Part shown: positions 1-8,402 of the stretch, one piece after another | Position numbering within the stretch: the first letter of the stretch is position 1 | Layout: every line of letters begins with the position of its first letter | NCBI GenBank assembly: GCA_002694885.1 | Contig: NZNM01000150.1 | Location: 1-46,600 of the forward strand | Reading direction: 5' to 3' | Length of the DNA stretch: 46,600 nt | Source of the DNA: Opitutaceae bacterium | Lineage (GTDB): Bacteria > Verrucomicrobiota > Verrucomicrobiia > Opitutales > Opitutaceae | Program-made: the position numbers and the translations under genes | The notes under the pieces: model-generated | Databases searched by the model: none | What the model saw: only the letters and a program-made list of their open reading frames with translations | What the model was told of the DNA's origin: nothing

Positions 1-860
1 ACACCCGCTCCAATCGCTCCATAGTGAACGTCAAATTCGCCTATCGCTATCACCACTCCCTCGGGCAACCCTAATCGATCTGCCCATTCCGGGCAAAGTT
101 CGCCCGCCTTTTCGCTCGCGTCATGAGCTTTCTCGTACAACCGATCCCTAAGGTCAGCGAGTTTGGGGTCCAGCATTGCCAAGAATTCCTTATCCGGCAA
201 TCCACCCCACTCATCAGCATAAAAGGCCTTGTGCCCAGCGGCGCAAATTCCGCGCTTAACCACCTTCGGGTCCGTCACTCCAGACAATACAGCTGGAATC
301 CAATCGCATAGTTCTACCCAACTATAAGCAGCGTCGAAAACTTGCGAATCCACTTTCAGGCAATGCCAAATTTTTGACCAGAACCACTCGGATGAATAGG
401 TATTCCCGCATTTCGCCAGGTATTGGGGTCGGTGCTCGCGCCCCAATTTTGTGATCGTTGCTGCTTCTTCCGCGCTGGTATGATCTTTCCACAGCCAGCA
501 TTCAGCAGCCAATCTTCCCTCAAATTCCGGTTGCATCGCCAAGGACTCATTCGATGAATTCACCGGAATCGGGCTCGAGCCCGTCGAATCTACTCCTATC
601 CCGATAACTTTATCGCGCGAAAAACCTGGGTCTGACTGCCCAGCTTCCGCAATCGCGTGTCTCGTTGCCAATTCTAATCCGGCAATGTAGTCGCCTGGAT
701 GTTGGCGAGCAAGGTTGTGATCGCTCGAATCCAACAAGATTCCCATTTCTCCCGATGGGTACTCGAAAACCGAGGAGCCCACTTCCACTCCGTCCGCGCA
801 CCGCGCAACGATGCTTCTAACTGAATTGGTACCGTAGTCTATTCCTATCGTGTAAGCCAT
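1..860 (-). CDS. araB: Ribulokinase (AraB), 3' part cut off by the window edge
   Basis: FGGY-family sugar kinase that phosphorylates L-ribulose to L-ribulose 5-phosphate in arabinose use. The gene starts with ATG at 860 and stays open to base 1, giving about 286 codons, so roughly the N-terminal half is present. The protein begins MAYTIGIDYGTNSVRS, the ATP-binding FGGY N-terminus with the ribulokinase-specific GTNSVR, followed by LARQHPGDY and GVDSTGSSPIPV, both typical of AraB rather than xylulokinase or glycerol kinase. A WLWKDHTSAEEA segment follows at about residue 115. It lies 194 nt downstream of lpxA on the same strand, with no functional link to it. I see no clear Shine-Dalgarno site. 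Family assignment is secure; the specific substrate is inferred from AraB-like motifs. Confidence 0.92.
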   Translation of the reverse strand, partial: MAYTIGIDYGTNSVRSIVARCADGVEVGSSVFEYPSGEMGILLDSSDHNLARQHPGDYIAGLELATRHAIAEAGQSDPGFSRDKVIGIGVDSTGSSPIPVNSSNESLAMQPEFEGRLAAECWLWKDHTSAEEAATITKLGREHRPQYLAKCGNTYSSEWFWSKIWHCLKVDSQVFDAAYSWVELCDWIPAVLSGVTDPKVVKRGICAAGHKAFYADEWGGLPDKEFLAMLDPKLADLRDRLYEKAHDASEKAGELCPEWADRLGLPEGVVIAIGEFDVHYGAIGAG

Positions 861-1054
861 GGGATAATAACAATGGTGAAAGCCGCCCTTCTAGGTCTCT
901 AGCCGCTCAAAGTAAAAACCTTTATGAACGTAAGTCCGGCGATCGATGGAGATTATTGTAGATTCTGGACCAATAGATATAAGAAATCAGCCAGCCGTTT
1001 CTTCGAGGGTTGTTATTGAGAGCAAAGCGGCTGCTAGTAACAAGCTATCACGGA

Positions 1055-1843
1055 TTAGGAACCGCCAGCCAATCCACGCTCAGAAGATTCAGCGAACTCT
1101 ATAAAAATCTTCGCTTCGGCCGTTTCAGCAATATCGCTTTCCTGAATAGCAGCCATAGCCTGCTGCCTATTAAGGCCCTCTCGATAAAAGGTTCGAAACA
1201 ACCGCTTGACGACACCGATTTGCTTGGAGTCAAAGCCATTTCGCTCGAGCCCTACCTTGTTGAACATACGGATTTTTGCTGGATGTCCGTCGCCTAACAT
1301 AAATGGCGGAATATCCTGCTCAACTTTGGCGCAGCCTCCGATGAATGAGTAGCGACCGATATGGCAGAATTGATGGATCGCAGTGCCACCCCCTCCGACT
1401 CCTACAAAATCTTCAACAATCACGTGCCCCGCAAAGGTAGCCCCATTGCTGGCAATCAAGTGATTCCCGATACGGCAGCAATGACCCACATGACAATAGG
1501 CCAAAAATAGGTTATCGTCTCCAATCTCCGTGAACTCTCCTTCGTTCGTTGCCGCATTTATGGATACATATTCGCGAATCACATTGCGATCACCAATTCG
1601 CGTACCCGGAGAGCCTCCTTGGAATTTCAAATCCTGGGTTTTCATCCCAACGCTAGCAAACGGATAGATTTCACAAGATTCACCGATTCGCGTATTTCCC
1701 CAGATGTTTGCCTGATGCCAAATTCTCGTATTAGCGCCGATTCTAACCTCAGGACCGATGACCGAGTAAGCTCCGACTTGGACACCCTCGTCAAGCTCGG
1801 CCTTAGGATCGATTATAGCTGTGGGATGAACTTCAACCGCCAT
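1055..1843 (-). CDS. lpxA: Acyl-ACP--UDP-N-acetylglucosamine O-acyltransferase LpxA
   Basis: First step of lipid A synthesis: transfers a hydroxyacyl chain from ACP to the 3-OH of UDP-GlcNAc in the cytoplasm. The 262-residue length matches the family. The N-terminal two thirds is a left-handed beta helix built from hexapeptide repeats (VHPTAIIDPKAELDEGVQVG onwards). The catalytic histidine lies in TAIHQFCHIG, equivalent to His125 of E. coli LpxA, followed by a helical C-terminal domain with FNKVGLERNGF. It starts 24 nt after the lpxC-fabZ stop, so the two are one transcript and lipid A precursor synthesis is co-expressed. ATG start at 1843. Confidence 0.96.
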   Translation of the reverse strand: MAVEVHPTAIIDPKAELDEGVQVGAYSVIGPEVRIGANTRIWHQANIWGNTRIGESCEIYPFASVGMKTQDLKFQGGSPGTRIGDRNVIREYVSINAATNEGEFTEIGDDNLFLAYCHVGHCCRIGNHLIASNGATFAGHVIVEDFVGVGGGGTAIHQFCHIGRYSFIGGCAKVEQDIPPFMLGDGHPAKIRMFNKVGLERNGFDSKQIGVVKRLFRTFYREGLNRQQAMAAIQESDIAETAEAKIFIEFAESSERGLAGGS

Positions 1844-1867
1844 AATATATCGATTGTATCCAGATAT

Positions 1868-3202
1868 CTATACTTCTGCTTCTTTGTCGACTAGCATGAA
1901 CTTCAGTTCTCCTGAAGAAGCGACTTTGTCTCCAACTGAACAGGTTGCTTCAGCCGTCCCGATCTTGCCCCGCATAATCTTGGTCAATTTGACATCGATT
2001 TTCAATTGGTCTCCAGGAATGACCTTATTGCGAAACTTGACCTTGTCGATGCTCATAAAGACCGCCGTCATTCCTTCATTTTTAGTCACTCGCAACATCA
2101 AAATACCTGCCGCTTGAGCCATCGCTTCAATCTGCAAGACTCCCGGCATGATCGGCTGCCCAGGGTAGTGGCCTTGGAAATACTCTTCGTTAATCGTGCA
2201 ATTCTTAATCGCAGTAAGTTCGTTATCCCCACGAAATTCGATCACACGATCGACCATAAGCATGGGATAGCGATGAGGAAGAGTTTCGATCACCCGCCGT
2301 ATATCCAGTTCAGTTTCCGTTTCGACGACAATCTTCCGCTTCTCGGTCGCCTTCCTCGCGTGACCTTTCTCGAGCTCATCCATTCGCTCGTACAGTTTCT
2401 TGGTCAACTCAGAGTTGAGAGCGTGACCCGTGCGAACCGCTATTATATGCGCTCTCAATGGTTTGCCCAATAGGAATATGTCGCCAATCACATCCAAAAT
2501 CTTGTGACGCACGAGCTCGTCCTCGAAACGCAATGGCTCTTTGGATAGGATTTTGTCGCCTTTCAGTACGATAGCGTTCTCCAAACTCCCGCCTTTGATT
2601 TTCCCAAGTTTTATGAGCTCCTCGATGTCTTCGAAAACAGTAAATGTTCTGGCCGCCGCAATTTGGGTGGAAAACACTTCCGGGTCGATATCGAGCGACA
2701 AGTGCTGGGTATGGATTCCACGATCGTCTGAAGACGTGCAAGTAACTTTAAACCCGTCGTATGGAAGAGCGATAAGCGATGAATTTCCTTGGGAAACGGA
2801 TATTGGTTTATCGAGGGAAAACACCTTCCGCTCGGCCTCCTGCTCCACGGGTTCGCCTTCGAGGATCATGTTTACGTAAGCGCGAGCCGAACCATCCATA
2901 ATGGGCGGTTCGCTGGCATCCATTTCGATCACCACGTTATCGATCCCCATGCCATGCAAAGCCGCCATCACATGCTCGACCGTGTGAACTTGGGAATGCC
3001 CCGATTTTAAAGTCGTATTGCGAACCAGATCCCCAACTTGGGAGATGTGAGGCTTGAATTCCGGCTTCTCATGCAAATCTATGCGGCGAATAACGACCCC
3101 GTGATTCTCTGGAGCAGGCTTAAGCGTGAGCCGAGAGGTGTCTCCCGTGTGTAATGCTGGGCCATTGATGGAAACTTCTCTCAGGAGGGAGCGTTGCTTC
3201 AT
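1868..3202 (-). CDS. lpxC: Bifunctional LpxC / FabZ: UDP-3-O-acyl-GlcNAc deacetylase fused to 3-hydroxyacyl-ACP dehydratase
   Basis: A 444-residue fusion. Residues 1 to about 295 are LpxC, the zinc deacetylase that commits lipid A synthesis: zinc ligand region [10 protein letters not shown] (H73, E76, H77), [11 protein letters not shown], then [14 protein letters not shown] and RTGHALN with further zinc and catalytic residues. From about residue 305 to the end is FabZ, which dehydrates 3-hydroxyacyl-ACP: [13 protein letters not shown] holds the catalytic histidine, and [20 protein letters not shown] holds the acidic residue on the long helix. The same fusion is known in Bacteroidetes and in parts of the PVC group. 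Putting both enzymes in one chain ties the competing uses of hydroxyacyl-ACP (lipid A or phospholipid) to a fixed ratio. First gene of the lpxC-fabZ/lpxA pair; divergent from efp. Confidence 0.96.
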   Translation of the reverse strand: MKQRSLLREVSINGPALHTGDTSRLTLKPAPENHGVVIRRIDLHEKPEFKPHISQVGDLVRNTTLKSGHSQVHTVEHVMAALHGMGIDNVVIEMDASEPPIMDGSARAYVNMILEGEPVEQEAERKVFSLDKPISVSQGNSSLIALPYDGFKVTCTSSDDRGIHTQHLSLDIDPEVFSTQIAAARTFTVFEDIEELIKLGKIKGGSLENAIVLKGDKILSKEPLRFEDELVRHKILDVIGDIFLLGKPLRAHIIAVRTGHALNSELTKKLYERMDELEKGHARKATEKRKIVVETETELDIRRVIETLPHRYPMLMVDRVIEFRGDNELTAIKNCTINEEYFQGHYPGQPIMPGVLQIEAMAQAAGILMLRVTKNEGMTAVFMSIDKVKFRNKVIPGDQLKIDVKLTKIMRGKIGTAEATCSVGDKVASSGELKFMLVDKEAEV

Positions 3203-3279
3203 GGGGTTGGCTTAGTGGCGCCAATCAATCCAAATGACAAGCATGGAGATTCCTGAGAACTCAGGCCTAAACCCCTTTA

Positions 3280-3308
3280 TTGACAGCTAACCGATATCTG
3301 TCTACTCC
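3280..3308 (+). promoter_or_regulatory. Possible sigma-70 promoter of efp
   Basis: A perfect -35 hexamer TTGACA (3280-3285) is followed after 17 nt by TACTCC, which matches only part of the -10 consensus. It sits about 30 nt upstream of the efp ATG in the divergent lpxC/efp intergenic region. The weak -10 makes this tentative. Confidence 0.35.
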
Positions 3309-3335
3309 CGGGCTTTTTCCAAATCTACTCAATCC

Positions 3336-3893
3336 ATGCCAATCGCCTTAGACCTCCGAAAGGGTAACGTCATCAATTATAACGGGAATCCTTGCTTAAT
3401 CCTTGAATCCCATCACCGAACTCCCGGCAAGGGCCAGCCAGTCGTGCAAACGAAAATGCGCAATCTGACGACCGGACGGTCGGCAGACGTGCGCTTCCAG
3501 TCGACCGAAAAAGTGGAACAGCTGATGACCGAGCGTAAGAATCTCGAATTCAGCTACGAAGATCGCGGCGTCTACAATTTCATGGACCTGGAGACCTACG
3601 AAACGATCGAGCTCCATCCAGATATTCTGGAAGATGCCGTCGATTTCCTCGTCCCCAACACCGAGTACGAAATCCTTTTTGTCGATGGCAATCCTGTGCA
3701 GCTCATCCTCCCTTCGACTGTGGAGCTCAAAGTAATCGAGTCGCCTGAAGGAATCCGAGGCGACACGGCTAGCAATGTCCAGAAACCAGCGAAGTTAGAA
3801 ACGAATCTGACGATTCAGGTGCCTCTATTCATCAAAGAAGGAGAGGTCATCAAAGTGAATACTAGCGATAAAAGCTATTCCGGCAGAAGCTGA
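3336..3893 (+). CDS. efp: Translation elongation factor P
   Basis: EF-P relieves ribosome stalling at polyproline stretches by binding between the P and E sites. The 185-residue protein has the normal three-domain length: KOW-like domain I, then OB domains (IELHPDILEDAVDFLVPNTEYEILFVDGNP and the C-terminal TIQVPLFIKEGEVIKVNT with the conserved SGRS end). The modified tip residue is Lys32 in TPGKGQ, so a lysine-type modification (EpmA/B or similar) would be expected, although neither enzyme is in this window. ATG at 3336. Stand-alone gene, divergent from lpxC-fabZ and convergent with the nucleoside phosphorylase. TonB at 18231 carries polyproline runs and would be an obvious client. Confidence 0.97.
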   Translation: MPIALDLRKGNVINYNGNPCLILESHHRTPGKGQPVVQTKMRNLTTGRSADVRFQSTEKVEQLMTERKNLEFSYEDRGVYNFMDLETYETIELHPDILEDAVDFLVPNTEYEILFVDGNPVQLILPSTVELKVIESPEGIRGDTASNVQKPAKLETNLTIQVPLFIKEGEVIKVNTSDKSYSGRS

Positions 3894-3934
3894 AGCATCT
3901 CCCCCAGAGCTGGCTTCGGGACTTTGCCCGAAAA

Positions 3935-3950
3935 AAAGAGCCGGCTCTTT
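3935..3950. terminator. Palindrome between convergent genes, likely bidirectional terminator
   Basis: AAAGAGCCGGCTCTTT is a perfect 16-bp palindrome preceded by A-rich sequence on the plus strand (a T-run for the minus strand). It sits between the converging ends of efp and the nucleoside phosphorylase. A second nearby segment at about 3906-3917 could pair with it as an alternative arm. Confidence 0.55.
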
Positions 3951-3988
3951 GAAAGGCCGACTCGTGAAAATTTGAATGCCGCCTCTGA

Positions 3989-5329
3989 TCAGGCGACACG
4001 CTCGACGATCAGAGGTGGCGGTGTCGGCCTTTTTGGAGCAAGTCGGTAAGCCGCCTTGAAATATTCGAGGGCTTGTTCTAGCTTAGCTTCATCATTGTAG
4101 TGGATCATCATGAGCGGCTCGCCTTGCTTGACTTGAGTGCCCACTTTCTTGATTTCCGAAACTCCCACCGCGTAGTCTATTTTTCCTTTTTCGTCGGCAC
4201 CCGCTCCTAGCAAGTGCACGCCCTTGGCGATCTGGGAAGCATTGATCGTGTGAACGTATCCACGTTTTGGAGCTGGCAACTTGCGAATGTGCTTAGCAAC
4301 TGGAAACTTATCTGGATCGTCAATATAGCTAGTATCTCCGCCTTGAGCAGCGATGATTTCCTTCAGCTTCTCAAGGGCAGTTCCGTCTTCTATGTGACGC
4401 TGAACGGTTTGTTTGGCTGATAGGGTCGAGCCTGCCACTCCAGCTAAGCGGACAATCTCCATCCCCAGCTTCAAAACCAATTCTTTCAAATCCTCAGGAC
4501 CTTCGCCCTTTAGCAGGTCGATGGCCTCTTTGAGCTCTAACGATGTGCCAACCGTATCGCCTAATGGCTGATTCATATCCGTCACTAAAGCCACGCAGCG
4601 ACGCTTCATTGAGCGTCCCACACGCGTCATCGATCGAGCCAATTGCTTAGCCTGCTCGAGGTCGCGAATAAAAGATCCGTTGCCCCACTTGACATCAATC
4701 ACCAATCCTTCTGCGCCTTCAGCGAGTTTTTTGGAAAGCACGCTTCCTGTGATCAGGGGCAAGCTTGGAATGGTACCCGTCTTTTTGCGTAGTTCATAAA
4801 GCTTGGCATCCGCAGGCGCTAATTCCGCGCTCTGACGCACCATAGCTCCCCCAATCTTTTCGAGCTGTTCGATGAACGGATCGATCTCCATGATCGGATC
4901 GAATCCGGGAACCGCGCTAAGCTTGTCTAAGGCGCTAACGGCGAAATCCTGATCAACACTCCCCATCATTGGCAGCACGATTCCGCTAGCCACCGCCAAA
5001 GGTACCAGAACTAGCGATGTTTTATCACCCACACCGCCCGTCGAGTACTTGTCGATCTTCGGTTTTGCTATGTGAGAAAGATCGATCACTTCTCCCGAGA
5101 GCATCATCTCCTCGGTAAGAATAGCCGTTTCCTGAGCTGACATTCCCTGAAAGAAAACTGCCATAGCCAGGGCAGCCATTTGGAAATCCGGCATTTCCCC
5201 GTCTAAAATGGAGTCGATTATGTACCTGATTTCCTCTTTTGAGAACTCTTGCCCGTCTCGTTTCTTCTCGATGAGATAGGCGTAGCTCGGTTTAATAAAT
5301 CTACGTGTGCTTAAGGTTTTTCTAACCAT
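3989..5329 (-). CDS. deoA: Thymidine / pyrimidine-nucleoside phosphorylase with a replaced signature loop
   Basis: Nucleoside phosphorylase of family II: splits thymidine or uridine with phosphate to base and (deoxy)ribose 1-phosphate. The 446-residue length fits. Clearly conserved are KYSTGGVGDKTS (residues 94-105), DKLSAVPGFDP, the substrate-site segment ending in TGTIPSLPLITGS with the following SKKLAEG, LVIDVKWGNGSF, TDMNQPLG, and the C-terminal beta domain. Residues 122-133, where the family has the SGRGLGHTGGT signature, instead read MGSVDQDFAVSA, in frame and with the length preserved. Aligned by eye to E. coli DeoA, the phosphate ligands Ser113 and Thr123 would be Gly and Ala. No frameshift restores the normal motif in the other frames. 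Substrate or activity may therefore differ; an altered phosphorylase or a diverged subgroup are the alternatives. ATG at 5329. Confidence 0.88.
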   Translation of the reverse strand: MVRKTLSTRRFIKPSYAYLIEKKRDGQEFSKEEIRYIIDSILDGEMPDFQMAALAMAVFFQGMSAQETAILTEEMMLSGEVIDLSHIAKPKIDKYSTGGVGDKTSLVLVPLAVASGIVLPMMGSVDQDFAVSALDKLSAVPGFDPIMEIDPFIEQLEKIGGAMVRQSAELAPADAKLYELRKKTGTIPSLPLITGSVLSKKLAEGAEGLVIDVKWGNGSFIRDLEQAKQLARSMTRVGRSMKRRCVALVTDMNQPLGDTVGTSLELKEAIDLLKGEGPEDLKELVLKLGMEIVRLAGVAGSTLSAKQTVQRHIEDGTALEKLKEIIAAQGGDTSYIDDPDKFPVAKHIRKLPAPKRGYVHTINASQIAKGVHLLGAGADEKGKIDYAVGVSEIKKVGTQVKQGEPLMMIHYNDEAKLEQALEYFKAAYRLAPKRPTPPPLIVERVA

Positions 5330-5682
5330 TAGAGGGTTGCTAAAACATGCGTTGCTACGAACAAGAAACTGAACGTCATCAGCTTACATGAGAATAGCTC
5401 AGGCACTCCAAGTTCGTTCAGCACGATTTCAAAGCTGGCGGAAACGATCTTAAAACGATCCTAATGAATGCGATTCGCCTGAGCGACCGCCAATTTTGAA
5501 GAGACTATTATGCCACACGTGTCAAGACCCCTAATGAGGCCATTTTTATGGGGTAAACCCTAGATTTAAATTGTCTATCTGAACCGACAATATCAGTGGG
5601 CCACCATAAGCATCGTTTATCGACGATACGTTAGACAATGCGCTTGCTCAGCCACAGCGACTCTCTTTTATTCCGCCTTCCT
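5330..5682. other. Divergent intergenic region, deoA / argS
   Basis: About 350 nt with no convincing gene. It must hold the promoters of two divergent genes. I see short inverted repeats, TTGTC(N10)GACAA at about 5573-5592 and ATCGT(N6)ACGAT near 5611-5626, which could be regulatory, but no clear -35/-10 pair. The reading frame of argS is open back to an ATG at 5638, which I do not favour as the start. Confidence 0.5.
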
Positions 5683-7440
5683 ATGCAAAATTGGTTCGAC
5701 GTCGTAAAGAAACTGGATTTCCACGCTCTGGAAGCAGCAAAACGAGCAAATCTGGATACGAGCATTTTTTCTCCCGACGTTCACCCAGCCGATCCAAGGT
5801 TTGGCGACGCCCAAATAAATGGCGCCCTTCCCTATGCGAAGCGCCTAAAAACGAATCCGAGAGAAATCGCTCGGCAACTCGTGTCTCAACTTGAGCGGGA
5901 TACAGAACTAGCGAGCGTAGCTGAAATAAGTATAGCCGGGCCGGGCTTTATCAATCTGCGCTTTAAAAGCGATTTTTTCCTCAGTTGGCTTCAGGCATTT
6001 TCGACGGAAGAGGATTTCCAGGCTTCAGCATCCAAGATTTTTGAGGGAGAACGGGTGGTTGTCGACTACGGCTCGCCAAATACCGCCAAGCAAATGCACG
6101 TCGGCCATATTCGCTCCATCGTGATCGGAGAATCGATTTGCCGACTGCTCGAGTTTTGCGGGGCAGATGTCACTCGAGATAATCATATCGGGGACTGGGG
6201 GACGCCCTACGGAAAACTCTTCTACGCATACAAACGGCACCTAGACGAATCTGCCCTCAAGGAAGATCCTTTAGGAGAGCTGGAGCGCCTCTACAAACTG
6301 GGAAGCCAATTAGCGAATGATGATGACGCTGTCCTCGAGGAATGTCGCGAAGAGTTGGTCAAACTGCAATCTGGCGAATCGGACGCGATCGCTCTCTGGG
6401 AACGGGTTAACCAGCTGAGCATCGATGGTCTCACGGAAATTTACGATTTGCTCGATGTCCATTTCGATCATTACTTGGGCGAAAGCTTCTACCGCGATCA
6501 GGTGGAACGTGTTTACGACGAGCTCGAAAAAGCCGGATTGGCTGAAGAAAGCGAGGGAGCGCTCGTCGTATTCCATCCGGAGCATAAGCGATACGCAAAG
6601 CAGCCGTTTATCATACGCAAATCTGACGGCGCCAGCAATTATGCCACGACTGATTTGGCTACAATGCTATACCGATTGGAGCATTTCAAAGCCACACGCG
6701 TTATCATCGTGACCGACGATCGGCAGAAAGACCATTTCGAGCAGCTGGATCTTACAACGAAAAAGTGGTTCGAAAAAACTGGCCGGAGCCGACCCGATTT
6801 CCGCCACGTAATGTTTGGAAAAATCATGGGCGACGACGGCAAGCCGATCAAATCAAGATCTGGCGACCCGATTCGCCTAAAAGATCTTGTCTACGAATCG
6901 ATCGATCGAGCTTACGCTATCGTTAAAGAAAAGAATCCTCATATGACTGAGGAAGAGCTCAGGCAAATCGCGACCACCGTCGGAGTCAGCGCGATCAAAT
7001 ACGCGGATCTCTCCCCAAATCGAATGAGCAACTACGTCTTCTCCTGGGAAAAGCTGTTATCCTTCGAAGGAAACACGGCTCCCTACCTTCTATACGCGGC
7101 AGCGCGCATCCAAAGTATTTTCAGAAAAGCCGGGGCCTCAACAAAGATCGATGAATCCAAAGCAACAGCCTTTGAAACTGAGGAAGAAATGGCTCTCGCG
7201 CGAAAAATCATGGAGATTGTGGGCATCCTTCAGTCAACGATCGAGACCCTGCGCCCCCACATCCTTTGTAACTATCTTTTTGAACTCGCTGGGGTCTTCA
7301 GCGCTTTCTACAATGCCGACAAAGTGATCGTCGATGATATCGGCATCAAAACACGGCGCCTGATCCTTTGCCAACGCTCGCTTCTGGTATTGAAAATCGG
7401 TTTATCCTTGCTGGGGATAAAAACGTTGGACCGTATGTAG
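5683..7440 (+). CDS. argS: Arginyl-tRNA synthetase
   Basis: Charges tRNA-Arg. Class Ia synthetase, 585 residues from the ATG at 5683. An upstream in-frame ATG at 5638 would add 15 residues (MRLLSHSDSLLFRLP) that do not resemble the family N-terminus, so I prefer the second. Order: N-terminal Add1 domain to about residue 115 with FGDAQINGALPYAK, catalytic VDYGSPNTAKQMHVGHIRS with the HIGH-type HVGH at 139-142, NHIGDWGTPYGKL, a KMSKS-equivalent at KIMGDDGKPIKSRSGDPI, then the DALR anticodon-binding domain ending LGLSLLGIKTLDRM-like. The C-terminus matches the family end, so the gene is complete. Stand-alone; divergent from the phosphorylase. Confidence 0.97.
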   Translation: MQNWFDVVKKLDFHALEAAKRANLDTSIFSPDVHPADPRFGDAQINGALPYAKRLKTNPREIARQLVSQLERDTELASVAEISIAGPGFINLRFKSDFFLSWLQAFSTEEDFQASASKIFEGERVVVDYGSPNTAKQMHVGHIRSIVIGESICRLLEFCGADVTRDNHIGDWGTPYGKLFYAYKRHLDESALKEDPLGELERLYKLGSQLANDDDAVLEECREELVKLQSGESDAIALWERVNQLSIDGLTEIYDLLDVHFDHYLGESFYRDQVERVYDELEKAGLAEESEGALVVFHPEHKRYAKQPFIIRKSDGASNYATTDLATMLYRLEHFKATRVIIVTDDRQKDHFEQLDLTTKKWFEKTGRSRPDFRHVMFGKIMGDDGKPIKSRSGDPIRLKDLVYESIDRAYAIVKEKNPHMTEEELRQIATTVGVSAIKYADLSPNRMSNYVFSWEKLLSFEGNTAPYLLYAAARIQSIFRKAGASTKIDESKATAFETEEEMALARKIMEIVGILQSTIETLRPHILCNYLFELAGVFSAFYNADKVIVDDIGIKTRRLILCQRSLLVLKIGLSLLGIKTLDRM

Positions 7441-7588
7441 AATACACCAGCGTTCTGAGGGTGAATTATACTCAAAATAACCTCTCTCTGCGATCGCTCC
7501 CACTGTCCAGAGCCCGCATCCTAGAGTGCGCCCCCATATCTTGACTTTTCGCTCAAGTAGCACGACTCATTACCTGTAATTCGTACTA

Positions 7589-8377
7589 ATGCGAGAATAC
7601 TACGTAAGAAAAGAAGGCGACGAGGAAGCGAGTGGCCCTTTCACCCTCGATCAGATCACTTCATTGTTCGAGGCAGGAAAGCTCGATAAAGAGGCTTACG
7701 TTTACGACATCGACCAGGAGCAATGGATTCCAATCGAGGAAAACGAAGAGCTCATGGAGGTGCTTTATCCGCAGAAACAAAAGCTCTCGCTACGAGTGGA
7801 GCCTGAAGAAACCGAGGAGGAAGCCAAAGCTCGGGAGAAGGCCAAAAAGAAAAAGCCCAAAGATGCGGAAGAGGAGAAAAAATCGATCTCCGTGCCCGAG
7901 ATGCTGGCTCAAGCTGAAGGCCGCGATGATTCGGGTGGTCGATCCCCGATCGAAAAACGGGCTCGATCTGCCTTCATTGGCCTGCGCTTCACTACCCTGT
8001 TTGTCCTCGGGGCCGCAGTGAGCATGATTTTTCTCGATTGGGATTTGGTGAAAACCGCCAATGCTCTCCAGATGATCGAGAGTCCTTACATAATTTTCGC
8101 TGTCGTCGATCTCGTTCTTGGTGTAGTCCTTCTCCTCCAAGTGACGGAGATTTTCCCACTCGTGCGTCTGAGGGCCGCAATCGGCTTAGGAACATTGACC
8201 CTCCTTTTTCTAACAAGCGGAGACCCGCTTCTCGCTCTTGCCAATGCCGTGCTCTGCGTAAGTGTCTATTTTTGCACCGCAACTCTAAGCACTCCTAAAG
8301 TACTTCCTTTCTGCGTCGCCGGCACACTCGGTCTTGCTGGCTATATTACGCTCGTCATTCTTCCAATTTTCTCCTAG
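7589..8377 (+). CDS. GYF-domain membrane protein
   Basis: 262 residues. Residues 1-60 form a GYF_2-like domain: MREYYVRKEGDEEASGPFTL, then an EAGKLDKEAYVYD and WIPIEENEEL pattern typical of the small domain that binds proline-rich peptides or acts as a cytoplasmic adaptor. Residues 70-110 are a highly charged Lys/Glu linker, probably a coiled or disordered segment. From about residue 130 there are four hydrophobic segments (FIGLRFTTLFVLGAAVSMIF, YIIFAVVDLVLGVVLLLQV, LGTLTLLFLTSGDPLLALANAVL, VAGTLGLAGYITLVILPIF). No enzyme motif is visible. It lies 25 nt before the YihY gene and is probably co-transcribed. Function unknown; an inner-membrane adaptor is only a guess. Confidence 0.8.
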   Translation: MREYYVRKEGDEEASGPFTLDQITSLFEAGKLDKEAYVYDIDQEQWIPIEENEELMEVLYPQKQKLSLRVEPEETEEEAKAREKAKKKKPKDAEEEKKSISVPEMLAQAEGRDDSGGRSPIEKRARSAFIGLRFTTLFVLGAAVSMIFLDWDLVKTANALQMIESPYIIFAVVDLVLGVVLLLQVTEIFPLVRLRAAIGLGTLTLLFLTSGDPLLALANAVLCVSVYFCTATLSTPKVLPFCVAGTLGLAGYITLVILPIFS

Positions 8378-8402
8378 GTAGGCGTCTTACTGAAGGCGCC
8401 TC

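Noticed and set aside
5638-5682. Earlier ATG start for argS
   Set aside because: The extra residues do not fit the family N-terminus, whereas the ATG at 5683 does.
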